From NCBI RefSeq assembly GCF_964204645.1, contig NW_027437491.1, positions 1 to 23,339 on the forward strand: a stretch of DNA of 23,339 bases, given 5' to 3'. The notes below the pieces were generated by a model, which saw only the letters and a program-made list of their open reading frames with translations, was not told where the DNA came from and did not search any database. The stretch is from Tubulanus polymorphus. Its lineage: Eukaryota; Nemertea; Palaeonemertea; Tubulaniformes; Tubulanidae. Shown one piece after another: positions 17,173 to 23,339 of this stretch; position 1 is the first letter of the stretch; each line of letters begins with the position of its first letter. Both the position numbers and the translations under genes were made by a program.

Positions 17173-17340
17173 CTTATGAAAATGGTACACGTGTATTTAG
17201 CTAAATACACGTGTAATATGAAATTACACGTGTACTTTTGACGTGTATTTTGAAATACACGTGTAACTTATGACGTGTATTTTAAAAACACGTGTAAATT
17301 CATATGTGGCTTCTGAAATACACGTGCAATCTGGATGCAT
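17173..17340 (+). repeat. Left inverted end and ACACGTGT cluster
   Basis: Six CACGTG cores plus two GACGTGTA variants, separated by AT-rich spacers, starting at the terminal repeat. AATACACGTGTATTT-type extended palindromes recur. CACGTG is the canonical E-box bound by Myc/Max, USF and MITF-type bHLH proteins. Confidence 0.8.
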
Positions 17341-17422
17341 GTACTAGGCTAAAAAATTATACATGTACCTTGTTTCTCATAATTGGTCACTTTTGTAATC
17401 TGCAATAAAATTTGTAATTACA

Positions 17423-18046
17423 TCATTTAGCATCACATGATTTTATTAAAAGTAAGATTGTGCATGTAATGTTTGAGAAATTGAAGGAATCTCCTGTCTT
17501 TTTAATTATTTGATCCTCATTTAGTAGTTTTTTCCAGGATGCCGTGTCAAAAAAGTCATGTTGTTTGTCCTGTATTGACTAGATTGGATCCTGTATGAAT
17601 GAAGCACATGTCTTTGTTGCCCCTTGAATAAATCCAAAAACTGTTTCACAAAAATCATGATCTGAACAAAAAATTTTGGATATTTTTCATTTATTATCAA
17701 GATAACTAGAGGCTTAGGGGACTGCCCAAGCCCCGAATTACAATGTTATTTATGAAAAATGTTGAATATATTGCTGTCACCAGCTCGAAGTGTTCTGCTT
17801 TCCTTGTAGGCCCATTCATTAATTTTGCTAGCTAGCTCTTCTTAGCCGAGGAGTCTTTTCAGTTGTTCATTAACGGGCATGTACACAAAAAAATGTCCTT
17901 TTTCCTCTAATGTTGCCTTATCATACTGTATAACACATAATGAACATTTGTATCATACCTGCAGTTTTTTGAATAATGTCTTATATACGGGGCAGTAATA
18001 TTTGTTCACCTCCGGACATAGAGAAAATCTTTTGAAAATAGGGTAA
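17423..18046 (-). pseudogene. Decayed continuation of the minus-strand coding region
   Basis: Continuing leftward from the stop at 18047, another frame reads RSSNYPIFKRFSLCPEVNKY and YCPVYKTLFKKLQ, then, past an in-frame stop or a 33-nt GT...AG stretch, YKCSLCVIQYDKATLEEKGH, FFVYMPVNEQLKRLL, a stop, EELASKINEWAYKESRTL, and a stop. After a gap come TVFGFIQGATKTCASFIQDP, a stop, and DKQHDFFDTASWKKLLNEDQ. YYCPV and YKCSLC look like zinc-finger knuckles with one Cys replaced by Tyr. Long protein-like stretches broken by single stops indicate a pseudogene, probably of a transposon-related protein. Family not certain. Confidence 0.4.
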
Positions 18047-18227
18047 TTAGAACTGCGTAGAACCGCTTCTCAGTAACAGTAAATTCAACTGATCCAACAA
18101 TCCAGTCAAAACAGTTGATGTGGATCCAGCTTTGAGGGAGAACGCCATAATAGTAGTAACAGCCCCACGATGGTTCACCTCAGCATTTGTGTGGAGAGGA
18201 TCATCTATTTCCATCAATGAGCTGTGG
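18047..18227 (-). CDS. Minus-strand exon 2 (coding, ends at TAA)
   Basis: The acceptor, read on the minus strand, is atctgttttgcag|CCACAGC. It joins the exon at 18336-18460 with matching phase (AC + C). The frame reads HSSLMEIDDPLHTNAEV, NHRGAVTTIMAFSLKAG, then STSTVLTGLLDQLNLLLLRS and stops at TAA (18047-18049). With exon 1 this gives about 95 residues. The end seems premature: a neighbouring frame continues protein-like (see 17423-18046), so a one-base change near the Leu run may have truncated it. No named domain. Confidence 0.5.
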
Positions 18228-18335
18228 CTGCAAAACAGATTAAACATTTTTGTGATTGGTCAAGTTCATATCGGATGAGTAGATTGGCAATTAAGATTGC
18301 ATTTTTAGTCATAAGGCACTGTATTACTAACTTAC

Positions 18336-18460
18336 GTTGTCATAACCATTGTCTGCATTATTGGTGGATTGTGGCCATTTTCAATTCTTAAATCTTCCAG
18401 ATTCTCAAAATCCACTTCTTGAAAAATCGAAATGTCCATCATTTAGCAACATATTACCAT
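18336..18460 (-). CDS. Minus-strand exon 1 of a small spliced gene (start codon)
   Basis: On the minus strand the acceptor is attactttttgttttgtag| and the donor GTAAGT, the best donor in the window. An ATG pair at 18442/18439 opens the frame MDISIFQEVDFENLEDLRIE, then NGHNPPIMQTMVMT; the preceding codon is a stop, so the start is well defined. The 107 coding bases end in phase 2 and join 18227. The peptide is acidic. An upstream non-coding exon with its donor at 18819/18818 probably precedes it. The coding region lies inside the candidate transposon, so it may be element-encoded. Function unknown. Confidence 0.5.
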
Positions 18461-18818
18461 CTACAAAACAAAAAGTAATTTGAGATTAAATTATTCCCAA
18501 ATAGAACCCATATAGAACTTAAGGCTACAGTAGGCCTATACGACGTAGGTTGATTTCCAGCTAGCGATTTTGTAGCCTATTGTTGCGATGAACAGTAAAC
18601 CTCATGCATAACATACCAGATCGGACCTGGATTAAAAGATTAACTAACAACATTAACATTAAACTAAACAATTGACCTATGCAATTGCATAATTCTCCAT
18701 GTCTCTTGTTTGTCCTGTCAACTTTATTGAACTGTCAAACCAATAATATACATGTTTATTGATATTGATAAGGACCAATAAAGTCAATTTGATTTGCTTA
18801 CATTTAAAATGATCTTAC

Positions 18819-19000
18819 CTTCAAATGTTTAACATGTAGGCCTACTCGCGTATTTTCACTGGCCTTTTTACTTGCAATTTTCTTTTTCAAACTCCATGCT
18901 TGCAAAAGACGAATTCGGTTGGTGTATATCGATATTTACGGGTAATTTTCCACTAAAAAGCGCATCTTTGTGTTACTTGTCTTCCATTTTGGAACACTAC
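18819..19000 (-). other. Candidate 5' non-coding exon of the minus-strand gene
   Basis: On the minus strand this reads caaaatggaagacaagtaa through catttgaag|GTAAGATC, with a good donor at 18818. The ATGs inside (followed by GAAGACAAGTAA, or by GAGTTTGAAAAAGAAAATTG and TAA) make only very short upstream frames. The upstream boundary is a guess. Confidence 0.3.
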
Positions 19001-19760
19001 CAAAATGAAAACCTCACTGACGAACTGACGAGCTCTAGATAAATGGTTTTCATGAACAGAAAAACAACCTAGACAAAATAATCTCATCTAAATGTTGAAT
19101 TAAATAGTTAGAGGCCTTATTCATGCACCTTTTTGTCTATTTTTATAATACAGCGTATATTAAAATGATCGTCATTTCTTCACTGAATCGTTATTTTCAA
19201 TTTACTTAATTGATTTTGCCTTAGCTTCATATTAACCCTTAGTATAAGTAATTTTTGCTAATTAAATATCACTTAACACGATTATTTTTTAATTCTAATT
19301 GAACTAAAATGCAGACATAAAACTTATTAATAATTAAATAATTTATTTCAATTAAACTCCCAAGCACCCCTGCGCGGTGGCAGCCATATTGCCATTGTTA
19401 AGCAACACGTTTTCACAGGTTTTCACCATCTATTCTATTCTCATAATGATTGCAAAACGCAATAATGGATGACAATCAGTCCATAAAAGGGGATCATTGA
19501 CAACTGGGCCGAAAGTGACACTGTTTCTTTGTTTGAGGTCAAACACATAGTGGATCCTTGAATGGATCATTGAATTAGATTCATTAGAATGGATTGGAAG
19601 AATGGAAGTGGAAGAACAAAAAAGTCGAAGGCCATTTATTATTATCCCGCGTATAAAGGACGCGTTGTGGATTGTTCAGGTATGATTATTGTTATGTAGT
19701 AAAGTAAAGGTTTATAGGTCACTAAAAGAATATGTTTATTTGAATGAAAAGCAACATGAC
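19001..19760. other. AT-rich interval, no supported gene
   Basis: Very AT-rich from 19080 to 19360 (runs of taattaaat), then gcgcggtggcagccatattgcc, a lone YY1-like patch near 19382. It may hold the promoter of the minus-strand gene. No coding signal. Short direct repeats of tggatcattgaattagattcattagaatgga type occur near 19553-19600. Confidence 0.45.
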
Positions 19761-20308
19761 CTAATGTCTATTTATTAATTGATGAGACCTGTTTTTCTGG
19801 GATATTTTGCTTACTTTTTGGGGTACATACCTCATTTATGTCTTAACAGAATGCCAAAAATCGCGGACAACAACTGAATATCCGATATATTTCCAGTTCT
19901 GTACCAATTAGATGGATTGGCAAAAAGACTCCTTAAGTCCAGTTGAATGAGAGAGAAAATCCTCCATTTTGTCAAGTTTCTTGGATTTGAACATTGTTAC
20001 CATGCCTACGCCACCCTGATTTAGTTGTTGAGACTCCACAAGAAAAATAACTTCATTTCGTAAGCATGGTGACAATGTAAAAATTCAAGAAATTTCACAA
20101 AATGGAGGATTTTCTCTCTCATTCAATTGGACTTAAGGAGTCTTTTTGCCAATCCATCTAATTGGTACTGAACTGGAAATATATCGGATATTCAGTTGTT
20201 GTCCGCGATTTTTGGCATTCTGTTAAGACATAAATGAGGTATGTACCCCAAAAATTAAGCAAAATATCCAAGAAAAACAGGTCTCATCCATTAATAAATA
20301 GACATTAG
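19761..20308. repeat. Long fold-back: 250-nt arms, 48-nt loop
   Basis: The left arm 19761-20010 (ctaatgtctatttatt ... ccatgcctacg) is the reverse complement of the right arm 20059-20308 with about 12 mismatches by eye (about 95% identity) and no length change. The loop is 20011-20058. The equal arm lengths mean no indels since formation. It could be a fold-back MITE or a local inverted duplication. A transcript across it would form a long hairpin RNA. No terminal duplication is evident: gcaacatgac is outside the left arm and tattgaattt outside the right. Confidence 0.92.
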
Positions 20309-20452
20309 TATTGAATTTGAATTAGTTAGCATAGTATTAGTAGGCCTTAAATGATTGAATGTCCAGTGAAAAAATTGTAAATGATCATTCCAATTGTGAG
20401 GGATAAAAACGGAGTGTCTTTGGTGTTTATGCATCCAATCTAAAAACTGCAG

Positions 20453-20766
20453 GGTCATTTAGATTTTGTTGTGCGCCCATCATCGCCATTAAACTTGTAT
20501 GCTGGACATGAAATTAGGTCGCTGTCGGAGTTTCGACTGGGGGCAAAAACCACGTTAGTGCAATCAATTCTTGACCATTTTTTTTCAAACTTTATAGGGT
20601 ATACACCAATAAGAATTGATCCAAGGACAGACACTATAAAATTGGAATTCCCGTTTTTTTGGCTTAAAAATGTGTCCACTGGGGGATTGTTGGAAAACGA
20701 TGTTAGCGCGAGAGAGCCTTCAATTCTCCACTGATTTCTCAACAACGACAGCGTGATGAAAATCAG
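20453..20766 (+). pseudogene. Candidate exon, coding-like, with a late frameshift
   Basis: The acceptor is weak (taaaaactgcag|) and the donor is AATCAG|GTATTT. The main frame runs about 93 residues: HLDFVVRPSSPLNLYAGHEI, RSLSEFRLGAKTTLVQSILD, HFFSNFIGYTPIRIDPRTD, TIKLEFPFFWLKNVSTGG, then stops at TGA (20732-20734). One base over, the frame carries on as FNSPLISQQRQRDENQ to the donor, suggesting a frameshift near 20715. The opposite strand is also open for 96 codons (20455-20745), so the strand is not certain. Plus is preferred because it links in phase 0 to the exon at 20851. Not recognised. Confidence 0.35.
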
Positions 20767-20850
20767 GTATTTACATTATATATTATATGAGCGTCGGAAT
20801 GGTTTTAGTAAAGATTATAGCGTAAGCATTGTAAATTCTTCTCATTTTAG

Positions 20851-21000
20851 GATGCCTACTCACTATTGGATGATACAACAGCTGCTGCCATACGCTGATT
20901 AGTCGGAAAACCTAATACTGTTGGGTGCATGCATGCTGTTGTCCACTCATTTAAAAGAAGAACTAATTGTCAAGGCATTGGACTGGATGTGACGCAATGA
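20851..21000 (+). pseudogene. Candidate exon with one internal stop
   Basis: The acceptor aattcttctcattttag| is strong. The frame, in phase 0 with the donor at 20766, reads DAYSLLDDTTAAAIR, TGA (20896-20898), then LVGKPNTVGCMHAVVHSFK, RRTNCQGIGLDVTQ and TGA at 20998-21000. The single stop between two protein-like halves suggests decay. A donor (ATAC|GTAAGTAC, about 21052) follows. The intron between 20766 and 20851 would be 84 bp. Confidence 0.35.
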
Positions 21001-21106
21001 AAGTCTTCCATGAGGAAAAAAGTTGGACCCAAACCGGGTCAGCTAAATAATACGTAAGTACATGAATTCAATATATAATGGCTAGCATTCATTTGTTGTT
21101 GTTTTA

Positions 21107-21260
21107 CAGGGGCGGATCCAAGCTGGAAGAACGAGGGTTCAGCTCTTATGAAAAGGGCACTAGTCAATACAAGTCTCCCTGTGTGAAACGGTTGTATGGG
21201 GTTTGTGCACTTTGATCATTGGGTGGAATTTTTCACCTGTGATTCAAAAGGGCACTTGGT
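21107..21260 (+). mobile_element. hAT-like terminal fragment, tentative
   Basis: CAGGGGCGGATCC at 21107-21119 has the form of a hAT-type terminal inverted repeat widespread in animal genomes, followed by the G-rich, frayed interior typical of old copies. No matching right end is found. The same bases also look like a splice acceptor (tgttgttgttttacag|), so the reading is uncertain. Confidence 0.3.
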
Positions 21261-21474
21261 CAGAAAAGGGGAGGGTTTAACGTTTAATATGGCGCTCAAT
21301 GCGAACAATCACTGTGGCCTGATGCGTTGGGTGATTCAGTCGCAGGACGTGTTGGATTCGGGCGATTCAGTCGGCGCAGACCCTGACAAACTAGGTGATT
21401 TTACCGACGATTTCGTTGCACAACTTAAGTGCTCGACGAAATTGCCTAATGTGTCCCCAGCTTTAGCCCATTTG
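21196..21474 (+). CDS. Unrecognised open frame, possible coding remnant
   Basis: The CpG-containing part (from about 21286) reads FNMALNANNHCGLMRWVIQS, then ADPDKLGDFTDDFVAQLKC and STKLPNVSPALAHL. The first third overlaps the hAT-like fragment, so the start at 21196 is not trusted. The frame then runs straight into the head of an S copy at 21475. The composition differs from its surroundings (more CpG, fewer A/T runs). No domain is assigned. It may be an internal piece of the same decayed protein family as the other fragments in 17.4-22.6 kb. Confidence 0.25.
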
Positions 21475-22238
21475 AGACGTAAGTCCAAGCAAGCGGGCTA
21501 TTGCATTCACCCTTTGTTCGTCTGTAGATGGAATCCAGTATTTTGGGAAGTTTTAATACTCTTGATATTTAAGTTACACACATATCTATCCTAGACATGT
21601 CTTCAGCCCAAAACTGGTCCGAATCAAGATGGCCAACTGCATTGGCCATTTTCGTTCCCCAAAATCATCACTTATGCAATTTTTTGAAGTTTTCAATGGA
21701 GATTTTGAAGATGAAGATGGCCATCTTGACACAAGATGGCCATCATGTGACCTTTTTTGTACCCAAAAAGGTCATTTTTGCCTTTGAAATTTGTGATGGG
21801 TATACATTTCTTAACAATCTAAAACATACGAGACAGATTTTTTGGATCAGTCAAGCATGACACATTTGGCAGCCATCTTGGTGTCATCAGTTCTCATTCG
21901 TAGATAGAAGAAGGTTTTTGAAGGAAAATATCGACGGGTTTTGACTTATAGTCTTGATATTTGATAATTGTTACCACTGTTGTAGTATTCACCTCATGTG
22001 GAATTGGGGTTACCCAGGTTTTTGTTCTCACCACCAGGGGGAGTTGAGTATTGAATTATATACAATTTGTCTAATTTATTTTGGTACCTATGCATACATT
22101 ATAACATCGATCAATTGTAAAATTGTAGCTTGTGACATGTTCTATGATTGTGGTGAGTTTCAATGTCCTGTTTCTATTTCATTATGTTGATTGTTTAGCA
22201 TTCGTAACCATACGGGAATGGTGTCCCTAGACCCCTTG
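21475..22238 (+). mobile_element. S5, older diverged Helentron-like copy
   Basis: The head agcccatttgagacgtaagtcc and gcgggctattgcattcac, then tgtagatggaatccagtatttt and ctagacatgtcttcagccc, follow the S head in order. YY1-like aagatggccatc words are repeated. The monomer region is reduced, with a CTCF-like CACCACCAGGGGGAG near 22029. The tail is atacgggaatggtgtccctagacccc, ending cttg instead of ctag. A further monomer scrap (catcaggtggcgttgaa) lies at 22244-22300. Divergence is much higher than in S1-S3, so it inserted earlier. Confidence 0.65.
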
Positions 22239-22472
22239 TTTTTCATCAGGTGGCGTTGAACATTGAAATTTCCAGATTGTCAAGCAATTCACCATATGGC
22301 TTATAATCAAGTCATTAAGAGTGAAAAAACTTAGCTGTTATATGCAGAAGACTGTTAGAAAAAGCTATATAATTTAATCATCATCCCAAGCAGCTGAAGT
22401 TGATTTATTTATCCTCGTAAAGAAATCATTGTATACTTTTGCTTAATTTTTTTCAAATGGTTATCATTTCAG

Positions 22473-22621
22473 AACAATGTCGAAAGGAGAAGGGTGCAAA
22501 AGAGGCCAACATAAGACATGCAATTACTCAAAAATTTATAAAATTTATGAAGATGAATAAATCAGTTAGTATGGAAAATGTGAATCTCTTGAGTGTTCAT
22601 TCTAAACAGCACATAGATTAA
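22473..22621 (+). pseudogene. Candidate terminal exon fragment
   Basis: The acceptor tggttatcatttcag| precedes a frame (one base in from the exon start) reading QCRKEKGAKEANIRHAITQ, KFIKFMKMNKSVSMENVNLL and SVHSKQHID, with TAA at 22619-22621. The basic N-terminal run followed by a helical F-x-x-F pattern faintly resembles the SANT-like C-terminal region of the exon at 13729. The similarity is weak and not decisive. It lies inside the candidate 6-kb transposon. Confidence 0.3.
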
Positions 22622-22698
22622 GGAGATTTCCTCACATGGTGGTTTGATTTGAATTCAACAAAAAATGGCAATCAAAGACACATGTATTTAGCATGAAG

Positions 22699-23155
22699 TA
22701 CACGTGTAAGACACGTGTAATATTGGATGAAATACACGTGTAATTAGGATAAAGTACACGTGCAACACTGGATGAAATACACGTGTAATTAGGATGAAGT
22801 ACACGTGTGGGATAAAGTACATGTGTAATACAGGATGAAATACACGTGTAATAAGGATGAACTACACGTGTAGTTAGGATGAAGTACACGTTTAATTTGG
22901 ATGAAGTACACGTGTAATACACGTGTAATTAGGATAAAGTACATGTGTAATACAGGATGAAATACACGTGTAATAAGGATGAACTACACGTGTAGTTAGG
23001 ATGAAGTACACGTGTAATTTGGATGAAGTACACGTGTAATACACGTGTAATTAGGATGAAGTACACGTGTAATTGGGATAAAGTACACGTGTAAAATTGG
23101 GCCAATTTTACACGTGTATTTTCATTTACAATTACACGTGTACCATTTTCGTAAG
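22699..23155 (-). repeat. Right inverted end and 22-bp E-box tandem array
   Basis: About 22 units of TACACGTGTA plus a 12-bp spacer of the form ATTAGGATGAAG, with 19 intact CACGTG cores. A 122-bp higher-order unit is duplicated (gataaagtacatgtg at 22811 and again at 22933). The last two units and the terminal repeat mirror the left end at 17173. Open frames across the array on the minus strand (YTCISS-type repeats) are a by-product of periodicity. Confidence 0.92.
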
Positions 23156-23339
23156 ATGAATCTGGCTCGATGATATCGATATTATATTGATATTGATGAT
23201 ATTTCACTTATTTTAAGGGATTTCTGCCACTTTCATCTAATTTAAAGCTATCGCGACTACGGATACATGATCCAATCAACAAATCATATTATTAGAGAGC
23301 ATTACTTCAATATTTGCACTTTTTGCACTTATCCAGATG
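23156..23339. other. Flank, no feature seen
   Basis: AT-rich sequence with a gatatcgatattatattgatattgatgatatt run near 23172-23202. No repeat family from this window continues into it, consistent with an element boundary at 23155. Confidence 0.5.

Larger units (their letters stand above)
17173..23155. mobile_element. Candidate 6-kb DNA transposon with E-box-rich subterminal arrays
   Basis: The left end 17173-17195 (CTTATGAAAATGG then TACACGTGTA) is repeated in inverted form at 23133-23155 with one difference. Inward from each end lies a cluster of TACACGTGTA palindromes: 6 CACGTG at 17187-17325 and 19 at 22701-23140. Matching inverted tips plus matching subterminal repeats is the layout of many cut-and-paste transposons, where subterminal repeats bind transposase. 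A TA duplication (CT-TA-TGAAAA / TTTTCG-TA-AG) is possible. No complete transposase is seen; decayed coding lies inside. The alternative is two separate insertions of one short family in opposite orientation. Confidence 0.45.

Noticed and set aside
22632-23207. Minus-strand frames of YTCISS-type repeats
   Set aside because: Periodic translation of the 22-bp E-box array; no coding signal.

Overview
The window looks like nuclear DNA from an animal, probably a marine invertebrate. It is AT-rich, has no compact operons, contains intron/exon signals, and is mostly layered repeats. The frequent TAGGCCTA words and the repeat types suggest a deuterostome such as an echinoderm or hemichordate. That placement is inference and was not tested. 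No complete, recognisable host gene is present. Every product name below is tentative.

Layout. 1-173 is the end of a copy of a ~1.2-kb unit called 'L' here. 556-2640 is a CpG-rich minisatellite with 63-bp and 72-74-bp units that decays at its right edge. It is followed by a GC-rich, promoter-like patch (about 2640-2860) and a tRNA-derived relic on the minus strand (about 2880-2960). From 2961 to 12976 the DNA is a head-to-tail array of L units. Each well-preserved L unit carries a 114-bp, phase 1-1 exon-like segment with good splice signals. The array is interrupted by at least four copies of a second element, 'S'. S has a 5' terminal hairpin, an array of ~154-160-bp monomers, a 3' hairpin ending in CTAG, and apparent insertion at TT. 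This architecture matches non-autonomous Helentron (HINE/DINE-1/pearl-like) rolling-circle elements. Most S monomers carry a near-consensus CTCF motif, all in one orientation.

12977-17172 is lower in repeats. It holds two plus-strand exon candidates (13729-13909 and 15913-16032, then AATAAA at 16149). Their splice phases fit each other and fit the L exons, so one gene could run from the exon array to 16.15 kb. One frameshift breaks the 13.7-kb exon, which has a Myb/SANT-like N-terminal motif.

17173-23155 is bounded by 23-bp inverted ends. Each end is followed inward by a cluster of the palindrome TACACGTGTA, so the 6 kb may be one large DNA transposon. It contains a minus-strand spliced and partly decayed coding region (17.4-19.0 kb), a 548-bp fold-back with 250-nt arms, plus-strand decayed exons at 20.45-21.0 kb and 22.47-22.62 kb, and an older S copy (about 21475-22240).

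The parts that most deserve follow-up are the amplified symmetric exon, the S elements as carriers of oriented CTCF/YY1-like motifs at near-nucleosome spacing, and the E-box-armed 6-kb candidate transposon.
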